Below are positions 34,233-42,067 of a DNA stretch of 64,000 nt, one piece after another. Position numbers and translations under genes: made by a program. The notes beneath the pieces are model-generated. The model was not told the origin of the DNA. It made no database searches and worked only from the letters and a program-made list of their open reading frames with translations. The first letter of the stretch is position 1; each line of letters opens with the position of its first letter. Source of the DNA: Acidobacteriota bacterium (GTDB taxonomy: Bacteria > Acidobacteriota > Terriglobia > Terriglobales > Acidobacteriaceae); contig JAJYSL010000005.1 of the NCBI GenBank assembly GCA_021793595.1, positions 1-64,000 of the forward strand. The letters are read 5' to 3'.

Positions 34233-35150
34233 CTAAAATCTTGAGCGGAACTGGTTGGCGCGGAGGAATTGGTCGCGCAACTCGGGATGTTTGAGGTTCT
34301 CGCGGATTGAGGCAAGACGCTGTTCGAGCGCCAGGAGGGCCGCGGCGATGGCTTCGTCGTTGGTTTGCGCGATATCCCGCCACATGGAATAGGGGCTGGC
34401 GCCGAGTCGCGTCATCTCATGCATGGCGCGGCCGCCGATGGCGCGGAGCTGGTCGGAAGGGTTGGCGAGATTTCCCTTTTCCTTGCCATCTTCGGGGAAA
34501 GTATCTTCAAGAAGCGCGGCCAGCGCGGTTCCAAGCATCTGCGGCAGATGACTGGCCCAGGCGCAGATTTCATCGTGGCGAACGGGATCGAGATCCCACA
34601 TGCGGCAGCCCATACGCGCGACCCAGTGACGCCACTTGTCGGCGCGCTGCCGGCCCAGAGTTTGTTTCTCCGCCTCGGCCGGATTCGGCTCCTGCGAGGT
34701 GAAGAGCCACACCGCTCCCTGAAACAAATTGGGATCGGCGTTGGCTGCGCCAAAAACCTCCTTGCCTGCCATGGGATGCCCGGGAAGAAAATAGGCAGCG
34801 CCAGGAGAAGAAAATGCCTCTTCCGCGACGGCACAGATTTTTCGCTTGGTGCTGCCGACATCGGTGACCAACTGATGCTGCTGCAGAACGGGCGCGAGCC
34901 GTTCGATCCACTCCAGAATCCCGAAGACCGGCGTGGCGAGCAGGATGCAATCGGTTTCGCGCGCGGCGGCCAGCGGATCGGAGGCGACAGAATCGATCGC
35001 GCCCTTGTCGCGGGCCGTCTCGGCTTCCTGCGGAGATCGATCCCATCCAACGATGCTACCGGCAAATCCATTGGCACGCAGTGCCAGCCCGACGGACGAA
35101 CCGATGAGGCCGGTGCCAAGGATGGTGACGCTCTGGATAGATTCGGGCAC
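34233..35150 (-). CDS. tyrA: Prephenate dehydrogenase
   Basis: Oxidatively decarboxylates prephenate to 4-hydroxyphenylpyruvate for tyrosine. The NAD-binding motif ILGTGLIGSSVGLAL (10-24) is intact. ATPVFGILEWI, TDVGSTKRKI, FLPGHPMAGKE, HDEICAWASHLPQMLGTAL and YSMWRDIAQTNDEAI are the expected catalytic and substrate blocks. No ACT domain is visible, so feedback control would differ from ACT-bearing forms. The start is taken as GTG at 35150, 7 bp after the aroF stop; its ribosome site is weak. Last gene of the aromatic operon. Confidence 0.92.
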   Translation of the reverse strand: MPESIQSVTILGTGLIGSSVGLALRANGFAGSIVGWDRSPQEAETARDKGAIDSVASDPLAAARETDCILLATPVFGILEWIERLAPVLQQHQLVTDVGSTKRKICAVAEEAFSSPGAAYFLPGHPMAGKEVFGAANADPNLFQGAVWLFTSQEPNPAEAEKQTLGRQRADKWRHWVARMGCRMWDLDPVRHDEICAWASHLPQMLGTALAALLEDTFPEDGKEKGNLANPSDQLRAIGGRAMHEMTRLGASPYSMWRDIAQTNDEAIAAALLALEQRLASIRENLKHPELRDQFLRANQFRSRF

Positions 35151-35157
35151 GGTTTGT

Positions 35158-36213
35158 CTACACTTCTGCGTGCAGCGCAGCTTCGTGAGCGCGGGGGCCA
35201 ATGTTGCGTCCGACCGCGGTGGCGATAATACGCAACTCGTCCATCAATTTTTCGAACTGCTGCGGAAACAGCGATTGCGCGCCGTCTGAAACTGCTTTAT
35301 CGGGGTTGGGATGCACTTCCATCAGCAGACCGTCGCAACCGGCGGCGACCGAAGCGCGCGCCATGGCCGGAACCATATCGCGCCGACCGGTTCCGTGGGA
35401 TGGATCGGCCAGCACGGGCAGATGGGACAGGTGCTTCAATATAGGAACCGCGGATATATCCATGGTGTTGCGGGTGTAGGTTTCGAAAGTGCGAATGCCG
35501 CGCTCGCAGAGCATCACATCGTAATTTCCGCCCGACAAGATATATTCGGCGGAAAGCAGCAGCTCTTCAATGGTAGCTGCGATGCCGCGCTTCAATAGAA
35601 CAGGTTTGCGGATCAGGCCAAGCTCGCGCAGGAGGTTGAAGTTTTGCATATTGCGAGCGCCGACCTGCAGCACATCGACGTATGGAAGCATCAATTCGAT
35701 CTGAGAAATCTCCATGACTTCGCTGACGATCAGCAGGCCCGTGGCATCGCCCACTTCGCGCAATAGCCGCAGACCATCAAGGCCCATACCCTGAAATGAA
35801 TACGGCGAGCTACGCGGCTTAAAGGCACCGCCACGCAGAAATTTCGCGCCGGCATCGCCGACCTGGCGGGCGATGGTGAACATCTGCTCCCGCGATTCCA
35901 CCGAGCAGGGACCGGCCATGACCATGACCTCTTCACCGCCCACAGCAACTCCGTTGGGAAATCGAATGACCGTGCCTGAAGGCCGGAACCCTCGGCCTGC
36001 AAGCTTATATGGCGAGGTGATGCGGTGGGCTTCGGCGACCCCGGCCATCACCTGGAAATCCTGCACATCAAAGCTGGCCGGCTGGCCAACACCGGCCAGA
36101 ACGGTTTGCTGCGTACCGGTGGTGCGATGAACGTTGAATCCTATTTCTACCATCCGGCCCAGCACATGCTGGATCTCTTCCTCGGTGGCGTTATGCAGCA
36201 TCGCGACAATCAT
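35158..36213 (-). CDS. aroF: 3-deoxy-7-phosphoheptulonate synthase (DAHP synthase)
   Basis: First committed step of the shikimate pathway, joining PEP and erythrose 4-phosphate. A 351-residue type I-beta enzyme. An N-terminal ferredoxin-like regulatory domain (1-70) is followed by the TIM barrel with AGPCSVESREQ (100-110), GGAFKPRSSPYSFQG (128-142), LKRG, LCERGIRTFE and LADPSHGTGRRDMV. The N-terminal domain is the site of allosteric control in related enzymes. Its start overlaps the stop of the chorismate mutase gene by 4 bases, so enzyme and mutase may be co-made and interact. Confidence 0.94.
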   Translation of the reverse strand: MIVAMLHNATEEEIQHVLGRMVEIGFNVHRTTGTQQTVLAGVGQPASFDVQDFQVMAGVAEAHRITSPYKLAGRGFRPSGTVIRFPNGVAVGGEEVMVMAGPCSVESREQMFTIARQVGDAGAKFLRGGAFKPRSSPYSFQGMGLDGLRLLREVGDATGLLIVSEVMEISQIELMLPYVDVLQVGARNMQNFNLLRELGLIRKPVLLKRGIAATIEELLLSAEYILSGGNYDVMLCERGIRTFETYTRNTMDISAVPILKHLSHLPVLADPSHGTGRRDMVPAMARASVAAGCDGLLMEVHPNPDKAVSDGAQSLFPQQFEKLMDELRIIATAVGRNIGPRAHEAALHAEV

Positions 36214-36542
36214 TTCTGTTCTCGTTTCGTCGTATTTTCTACTTTGCTATCCTTGAGCGGATCGTCCGTCAGCGCCGCTGCCAGTTCGTCTTTCTGCAGG
36301 GTCCGCATCACATCGATGATGCGCTCGTAGATGTGCGTCAGTTCCATATCCGGCAGCGGACCGGGATTGGTCTTGCGCACATTCTCGAAAATCGTCATTT
36401 CCCGGGTTGGTTCATAAATCGGCAATTCGGTTTGGCGTTTCAGGCGACCGATGGCCTGGGCTGCCGTAGCACGTTCGCTGATCAGTCGTACGATCTGGCG
36501 GTCGAGCTCATCGATCTTTTTACGCCAATCTGCAATATCCAT
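36210..36542 (-). CDS. aroQ: Chorismate mutase, AroQ type
   Basis: Converts chorismate to prephenate. A 110-residue all-helical protein with the AroQ pattern: WRKKIDELDRQIVRLISERATAAQAIGRLK and YEPTREMTIFENV, including the conserved Arg, Lys and Glu/Gln of the active site. GAGGG lies just upstream of the ATG. It overlaps aroF by ATGA and lies 106 bp after trpA. Together aroQ, aroF and tyrA take carbon towards tyrosine, while the upstream trp genes use anthranilate. Confidence 0.9.
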   Translation of the reverse strand: MDIADWRKKIDELDRQIVRLISERATAAQAIGRLKRQTELPIYEPTREMTIFENVRKTNPGPLPDMELTHIYERIIDVMRTLQKDELAAALTDDPLKDSKVENTTKREQK

Positions 36543-36648
36543 GTAGCACCCTCAAGACAGGTTCACAGAGTTGTTTGGTGACACTCGGTGAGGCTCCCCG
36601 CCTGAAAAAAGATAATGATGTTCATCCTAATTGACTGCGGAGAATTTT

Positions 36649-37437
36649 TCAGGAAACCGAACTGTCGCTGGCGACCGGTGAGCGCAGTTCCGCAATAAAC
36701 TTGCCAACCGCCGCGGGCGCCTTGTCGGCTCCAGACAGCTCGATGAGAGCCACAATGGCGCTGCCGACCACCGCAGCATCGGCATACTCGGCGACCACAG
36801 CGACGTGCGCGGCGTTCGAAATGCCGAAACCCAGAGCGATTGGCAGCTTGGTGTAGCGGCGCAGTCGTGTGACCAGCTCACGAGCGTCGCCGGCGACCTG
36901 CTGCTGCGTGCCGGTAATGCCGACGCGAGAAATCGCGTAGATAAATCCTTCAGAAAATTCTGCAATGCGTGCGAGACGAGAGTCTGGACTCGTGGGTGCG
37001 GCCAGAAAAATCGGCTGCAGGCGATGTTTTTTCAGGGCAGCGCGATATTCCTCCGATTCTTCGACAATCAAGTCCGTGACGAGCACGGCGTCCACGCCAG
37101 ACTTTTCCGCAGCAGCCGCAAACGACTCCAGACCCATCCGCAAGATGGGGTTCAGGTAGGAGAAAATGACCAGACCGACGGAAGGACGCTGCTTTCGAAG
37201 CGAGGCGGCCAATGCCAGGACATCCTCCATGCGAGTTCCGTTGTGGACTGCCCGCTCGCTGGCGCGCTGAATGACGGGGCCGTCGGCCAGCGGATCGCTG
37301 AAGGGGACACCAAGTTCCAGCACATCGGCACCGGCATCGATGGCGGCGAGGGCGATCTTCCTGCTGGTTTCCAGGTCGGGATCGCCGATCGTGAGGTACA
37401 CAACCAAACCAGGATAATGCTGAAATTGAATGGCCAT
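36649..37437 (-). CDS. trpA: Tryptophan synthase alpha chain
   Basis: Cleaves indole-3-glycerol phosphate to indole and glyceraldehyde 3-phosphate. The 262-residue TIM barrel has YLTIGDPDLETS and VLELGVPFSDPLADGPVIQ with catalytic E41 and D52. PIFLAAPTSPDSRLARIAE, YAISRVGITG and ALGFGISNAAHV are also conserved. It begins 3 bp after the trpB stop. Confidence 0.96.
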   Translation of the reverse strand: MAIQFQHYPGLVVYLTIGDPDLETSRKIALAAIDAGADVLELGVPFSDPLADGPVIQRASERAVHNGTRMEDVLALAASLRKQRPSVGLVIFSYLNPILRMGLESFAAAAEKSGVDAVLVTDLIVEESEEYRAALKKHRLQPIFLAAPTSPDSRLARIAEFSEGFIYAISRVGITGTQQQVAGDARELVTRLRRYTKLPIALGFGISNAAHVAVVAEYADAAVVGSAIVALIELSGADKAPAAVGKFIAELRSPVASDSSVS

Positions 37438-37440
37438 CGA

Positions 37441-38667
37441 TTACGCCCCCTGCAAGTTCAGCTCGCGCGCCAGGATACCCATGTCCTTATCGCCACGACC
37501 GGAAACGTTGATGAGCAGGAGATCGTTGCGGTTCATGGAAGGCGCGATCCGAATCGCCTCTGCCACCGCGTGCGCGCTTTCCAGCGCGGGCAGAATTCCC
37601 TCCATACGGGCCAGCTTCACGGTCGCCTGCAACGCAGCCTCGTCCGAAGCGGAAACATACTCGGCACGACCTGAATCGTGCAACGCGGCGTGTTCCGGGC
37701 CAACCGAGGCATAATCGAGACCAGCGGATACGGAATGCGTATTTGAAATCTGACCCGCTTCATCCTGCAACACGTAGGAGTAAGTTCCCTGAAGCACACC
37801 GGGCGCGCCGCCCTGGAACCGGGCCGCATGTTCGCCAAGCGCAAGGCCACGACCGCCGGCTTCTACGCCGATCAGGCGCACGTGTTTGTCGGGAATGAAC
37901 TCGTAGAATGCACCGATGGCGTTGGAGCCGCCGCCAACACAGGCCAACACAGCATTCGGCAAGCGGTCTTCGGCTTCGACGATCTGCCGACGCGCCTCGA
38001 CGCTGATGACCCGTTGAAAATCGCGGACCATAGTGGGATAGGGATGAGCGCCGAGAACGCTGCCGAGAAGATAATGCGTGGTGCGCACATTCACCACCCA
38101 ATCGCGCATGGCTTCATTGATCGCGTCTTTCAGCGTAGCGGAACCGGCAGTGACGCTGCGGACTTCGGCGCCGAGGAGGCGCATGCGGTAGACATTCAAC
38201 TCCTGCCGACGCATGTCTTCCTGGCCCATATAGACGATGCACTCCATCCCGAACAACGCGCACACGGTGGCGGTGGCCACGCCGTGCTGCCCGGCGCCTG
38301 TTTCCGCGATGATGCGGCGCTTGCCCATACGACGCGCGAGCAAGCCCTGACCCAGGCAATTGTTGATCTTGTGCGCGCCGGTGTGCAGCAGGTCCTCGCG
38401 CTTGAGATAGATTTTGGCGCCGCCCAAAGATTCGGTCAGTCGCGAGGCAAAGTACAGCGGCGTTGGCCGGCCTGCATAGTGATGCAGCAGATAGGAGAGT
38501 TCGCCGGCAAATGCCGGGTCACGCTGCGCATCGGCGTACGCCGCCTCCAGCTCCTGCAAAGCCGCCATCAGCGTTTCCGGCACGTAGCGTCCCCCATAGG
38601 CGTCGAAGCGACCGGGAGTATTGTCCACCTGCGACGTTGCGATTACGGTTCGATTCTGTTCTGCCAT
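37441..38667 (-). CDS. trpB: Tryptophan synthase beta chain
   Basis: PLP enzyme that joins indole to serine. The 408-residue protein has [17 protein letters not shown] with the PLP lysine K100, [13 protein letters not shown], the phosphate-binding [11 protein letters not shown], and [14 protein letters not shown]. Length and motifs are those of the main TrpB1 class. AAGGA precedes the ATG, 9 bp after the trpF stop. Confidence 0.97.
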   Translation of the reverse strand: MAEQNRTVIATSQVDNTPGRFDAYGGRYVPETLMAALQELEAAYADAQRDPAFAGELSYLLHHYAGRPTPLYFASRLTESLGGAKIYLKREDLLHTGAHKINNCLGQGLLARRMGKRRIIAETGAGQHGVATATVCALFGMECIVYMGQEDMRRQELNVYRMRLLGAEVRSVTAGSATLKDAINEAMRDWVVNVRTTHYLLGSVLGAHPYPTMVRDFQRVISVEARRQIVEAEDRLPNAVLACVGGGSNAIGAFYEFIPDKHVRLIGVEAGGRGLALGEHAARFQGGAPGVLQGTYSYVLQDEAGQISNTHSVSAGLDYASVGPEHAALHDSGRAEYVSASDEAALQATVKLARMEGILPALESAHAVAEAIRIAPSMNRNDLLLINVSGRGDKDMGILARELNLQGA

Positions 38668-38676
38668 TCAATCCTT

Positions 38677-39381
38677 CTATCGTTGTGTCGCTTCTGCAAA
38701 CTCGACGGCTGCTGCGCGGGACGCGCGGATAAACTGCTGCATACGTCGATGATCTTTTCTGCCTGGAGCACTTTCAACGCCACTGGAAACATCCACCCCC
38801 CAGGGGCGCATGGTTTGAATGGCTTGGCGGACGTTCTCCGGGTGCAGGCCTCCGGCCGCAATCAAACGAAGATTTGCGGCGTGCTGATGGAAAGCGCCTT
38901 TTGCGGCGGCCCAATCAAACGGAATCCCCGTTCCTCCAGCCTTACCGGCGACACGGGTATCGACGAGAATGACGCTTGGTCCGTCCTCGTTATCTGGAAG
39001 GCCAGCGAGCGATTGCAAATGGCTCGCAAACCTGACGATATCTCTATCGTAGGGCACAACGTAGACCACGCGCACGGGAAGAAACTTTTCCTTCATACGG
39101 TTCCGCAGCTGCAATAAGTCATCCGGCGAATACTCGCCATGGAGCTGCACGCCTGTCAATCCAGCGGTATCGAAGGCTGTGACAATCTCATCCATGCACG
39201 AATCAACAAAGACGCCGATTTTCTCCACATTGAAAGGTAGTGCCCGGACAATTTCGCGGACAGTCTCTGGGGTAACGCGACGCGGGCTGGCAGCGAAGAC
39301 GAAACCGACGGCGTCCGCTTCCGCGTCGACCGCGGCCCTGGCGTCTTCGAGCGATGTGATTCCGCAGATTTTTATCCACAT
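38677..39381 (-). CDS. trpF: Phosphoribosylanthranilate isomerase
   Basis: Amadori isomerase of tryptophan synthesis. The 234-residue protein starts MWIKICGITSLEDA with the catalytic base C6. ADAVGFVFAASPRRV, VQLHGEYSP, LVDTRVAGKAGGTGIPFDW (general acid Asp) and AAGGLHPENV are present. The C-terminus carries about 20 residues beyond the usual SSGVES end. AAGGCGG precedes the ATG, 10 bp after trpC. Confidence 0.95.
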   Translation of the reverse strand: MWIKICGITSLEDARAAVDAEADAVGFVFAASPRRVTPETVREIVRALPFNVEKIGVFVDSCMDEIVTAFDTAGLTGVQLHGEYSPDDLLQLRNRMKEKFLPVRVVYVVPYDRDIVRFASHLQSLAGLPDNEDGPSVILVDTRVAGKAGGTGIPFDWAAAKGAFHQHAANLRLIAAGGLHPENVRQAIQTMRPWGVDVSSGVESAPGRKDHRRMQQFIRASRAAAVEFAEATQR

Positions 39382-39391
39382 AGCAGCCGCC

Positions 39392-40210
39392 TTACGCGGG
39401 AACCTCAGCGCGCATAACCGGGATGGACAGCAAACGCATCAGTGCCTGCTCCGGATCGGGCTGTCGCATGAGCGATTCGCCGACCAAAAATGCGTTGAAT
39501 CCGACTGCCCTAAGACGCGCGATGTCGGCTGCGGCGTGAATCCCGCTTTCCGAGACACGGACCGTCCCCTGTGGCAGGCTGGAGGCGAGCTCGATCGAGG
39601 TTTCCAGTCGGACTTCAAATGTATGCAGGTTGCGGTTGTTCACGCCGATCGCATCGCAGCCGAGATCGAGGACGCGGGCTAATTCCCCAGCATTGTGTAC
39701 TTCGCACAGCACGTCCAACTGCTGCGCGTGGGCGGCGTTCGTCAGTTGTCTCAGGGCAGAATTGTCCAGTCCGGCAGCAATCAGCAGAATCGCGTCGGCA
39801 GCGGAGGCACGCGCCTCCAAAATCTGGAATTCATCCACGATAAAGTCTTTGCGCAGGCATGGAAGGGTGACGGCACGCGAAGCTTCTTCCAGGTTGGCGA
39901 GGCTACCCTGAAAGAAATGTTCTTCCGTAAGGACTGAAAGGGCGGCGGCTCCTGCGTTTGCGAGACGGGATGCAAGAGAAGCGACGTGAAAGTCGGCTCG
40001 AATGAGTCCCTTCGAGGGAGATGCCTTTTTCAGTTCCGCGATGATCGCTGGCTGGTCGGTCGCGCGACTCCGCAATGCCGCAGCAAAGCCTCTGGGAACG
40101 TGGGCGACGGCGCGATGTTCCAAATCAGACAGATTTGCTGACTGTTTGCGCAGCTCAACATCGCGTCGCGTCACCGCCAGAATTTCATCCAAATGCGTGG
40201 CCATAGGCAT
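39392..40210 (-). CDS. trpC: Indole-3-glycerol phosphate synthase
   Basis: Closes the indole ring in tryptophan synthesis. The 272-residue TIM barrel has IIAELKKASPSKGLIRADF (E59, K61), LTEEHFFQGSLANL, LRKDFIVDEFQI, IGVNNRNLHTFEV and VSESGIHA. The ATG at 40210 or that at 40204 may be used. First gene of the aromatic operon here; trpE, trpG and trpD are not in the window. A TATACT box sits 18 bases upstream. Confidence 0.96.
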   Translation of the reverse strand: MPMATHLDEILAVTRRDVELRKQSANLSDLEHRAVAHVPRGFAAALRSRATDQPAIIAELKKASPSKGLIRADFHVASLASRLANAGAAALSVLTEEHFFQGSLANLEEASRAVTLPCLRKDFIVDEFQILEARASAADAILLIAAGLDNSALRQLTNAAHAQQLDVLCEVHNAGELARVLDLGCDAIGVNNRNLHTFEVRLETSIELASSLPQGTVRVSESGIHAAADIARLRAVGFNAFLVGESLMRQPDPEQALMRLLSIPVMRAEVPA

Positions 40211-40816
40211 TCTCTAGTGAACCTTTAGTATAGCGAGGCGCGGAAGGGTTTCCATACTGTCGGAAGATCACTTTGCGCTTTACGTGTGTCGAGAAAGCGC
40301 CACGGATTCTATCCACACATGGATTGCATCCGCTCAACATCAAATGCATGAGTCAGGAAAACATGACGTGTAAGCGGCAGCGGATCTTATCAAGGATAGA
40401 ACGCTGATAGAGATGTTGGGGCGCAGGCACCCGCGTCCTCTATGAGCACACAACCCTCTTTGCAATGAACCCCTCGATCCGCAATGCGGCTCCGGTTGGT
40501 GCTACCCAGCAAGTGAAGCACCACGAGATCGCGGACTGGCCGCCCTGGAATTGCTGCCCTACCTCACGAAACCCTGCAGCTCAACCCCGCAAGTTACATC
40601 CTGTTTCTCTTCCTGGCCCGTCGCGGACGTTACTTTATGCATATAAAATAGGCTCGATTTCTCTTTCGATGGCTTTGGCTGGAGCTGCATCTTATTTGGC
40701 GCCCGTTCCGTCTATTCATTTATTGCCTCAAAACTGTTCCGTACACTTGAAGTTGCGCTGCCTCTGGAGTCGTGCCGCAGTTTCGAAAAATACGCAGGAA
40801 AGCGACCCTAAATAAG
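40211..40816. other. Divergent region between trpC and the RND operon
   Basis: 606 bp. The only long frame (40465-40815, plus) has no protein-like pattern and is not called. The region should hold promoters for the trp/aro operon (minus) and the efflux operon (plus). ATCCGCT (40328-40334) and AGCGGAT (40379-40385) are inverted copies 44 bases apart. No run of Trp codons typical of a leader-peptide attenuator and no regulator gene was seen. Confidence 0.45.
40228..40233 (-). promoter_or_regulatory. Candidate -10 box of the trpC operon
   Basis: TATACT on the minus strand, 18 bases upstream of the trpC ATG, differs from the sigma-70 consensus TATAAT at one base. The expected -35 region is weak. 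Use of this box would give a leader of only about 10 bases. Confidence 0.3.
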
Positions 40817-42067
40817 ATGGAAAAGGACGAATTGGCACAAGAAACTCCTGCTTCGCACGCTGGGCCGGATCATCAACTGCCCCCGCCGAGACCCGAACCG
40901 CACCGTTCGCACACGGTTCGTATTCTGATATGGGTCTTGATTTTGCTGCTGTTCGGCGTTCTTTTCTGGGTAATTCTGCACCATCAACAGGCCGCGAAGG
41001 CGCCTCCCGGGAGGGGGGCGATGACGGGGCCGGTGACAGTAACGACCGCGACCGCCAAGAAGGGGGACATCGGGGTCTACCTGAACGCGATCGGAACCGT
41101 GACGCCGGTCTACACGGACGCGATTACCAGCCAGGTGACAGGTTTGGTATCGGAGGTACATTACCGCGAGGGTCAGATGGTGCGCCGCGGCGATCCATTG
41201 ATTGACATCGATCCGCGACCCTATCAAGCGCAGCTATTGCAAGCGCAGGGAGCGTTGGAGCGCGATACCAACCTGCTGGCGCAGGCGAGGATGGATCTGG
41301 AGCGATACCAGGCGGCGTGGTCACGCAATGCCATTGCCAGGCAAATCGTCGAAGACCAGCAAAAGCTGGTGCTGCAGGACGAGGGCATGGTCAAAGTTGA
41401 CGAGGGGGTGGTGCAATATGACGAAGTGCAGGTTGGCTTTTGCCATTTAACGGCGCCGATTTCAGGCCGGGTGGGTTTGCGGCTGGTCGATCAAGGGAAC
41501 GTGGCGCAGGCGAACAGCACAACGCCTTTGGTGGTGATTACCCAGATTGACCCGATCACAGTTGTCTTTACGATTGCGGAAGACAATGTTGGCCAGGTGA
41601 TGGCGCAGATGCGTCGTGGACAAGCGCTTCCAGTCGCTGCGTTCGACCGCGGCAACGAAGCGAAGATCGCCACCGGGAAGTTGCAGACCGTCGATAACCA
41701 GATTGATACAACCACGGGAACGGTAAAGCTGCGCGCTATTTTCCCGAATAAAAACGATGCGCTATTTCCCAACCTCTTCGTCAATACAAAACTGTTGGTG
41801 AATACGCTTCATGGAGTGACCCTGGTTCCCAGCTCGACGGTCCAGCAGAACGGCGAGGTCTCTTATGTGTTTGTGATCCGCGACGGCACGGCACATATGC
41901 AGAATGTGAAGACAGGCATTTCGGAATCGGGAGAGACCGTGGTGGAGGGAGTCAATCCCGGAGATGTGATCGCGGACAGTAGCTTTCAAAAGCTGCAAGA
42001 TAAATCGAAAGTCGTGCTCTCAAAGACGCCGCTTCCGGCCACCACGAGCGGGAGCAACGCTCCGTGA
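40817..42067 (+). CDS. RND efflux periplasmic adaptor, MdtA-like
   Basis: Membrane fusion protein joining the RND pump to the outer-membrane channel. Counted from 40817, a Pro/His-rich cytosolic stretch (1-30) precedes one membrane anchor (33-54). The barrel-sandwich halves are GTVTPVYTDAITSQVTGLVSEVHYREGQMVRRGDPLIDID and CHLTAPISGRVGLRLVDQGN, separated by a coiled-coil hairpin (about 130-185). The beta-barrel and membrane-proximal domains follow. The start is uncertain: ATG 40817 is preferred, GTG 40772 is possible. Its stop overlaps the GTG of the next gene. Confidence 0.88.
   Translation: MEKDELAQETPASHAGPDHQLPPPRPEPHRSHTVRILIWVLILLLFGVLFWVILHHQQAAKAPPGRGAMTGPVTVTTATAKKGDIGVYLNAIGTVTPVYTDAITSQVTGLVSEVHYREGQMVRRGDPLIDIDPRPYQAQLLQAQGALERDTNLLAQARMDLERYQAAWSRNAIARQIVEDQQKLVLQDEGMVKVDEGVVQYDEVQVGFCHLTAPISGRVGLRLVDQGNVAQANSTTPLVVITQIDPITVVFTIAEDNVGQVMAQMRRGQALPVAAFDRGNEAKIATGKLQTVDNQIDTTTGTVKLRAIFPNKNDALFPNLFVNTKLLVNTLHGVTLVPSSTVQQNGEVSYVFVIRDGTAHMQNVKTGISESGETVVEGVNPGDVIADSSFQKLQDKSKVVLSKTPLPATTSGSNAP

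Noticed and set aside
33355..34383. A 342-codon minus-strand frame covering the toxin region
   Set aside because: Only its last 134 codons look like a protein (PIN domain). The upstream part is the antitoxin gene read in the wrong frame.
36543..36648. Possible promoter or attenuator between trpA and aroQ
   Set aside because: No hairpin with T-run and no clear -35/-10 pair could be seen, so none is listed.
40465..40815. A 116-codon plus-strand frame between trpC and the RND adaptor
   Set aside because: No ribosome site, no family pattern, uneven composition, and it runs into the adaptor start; treated as intergenic.
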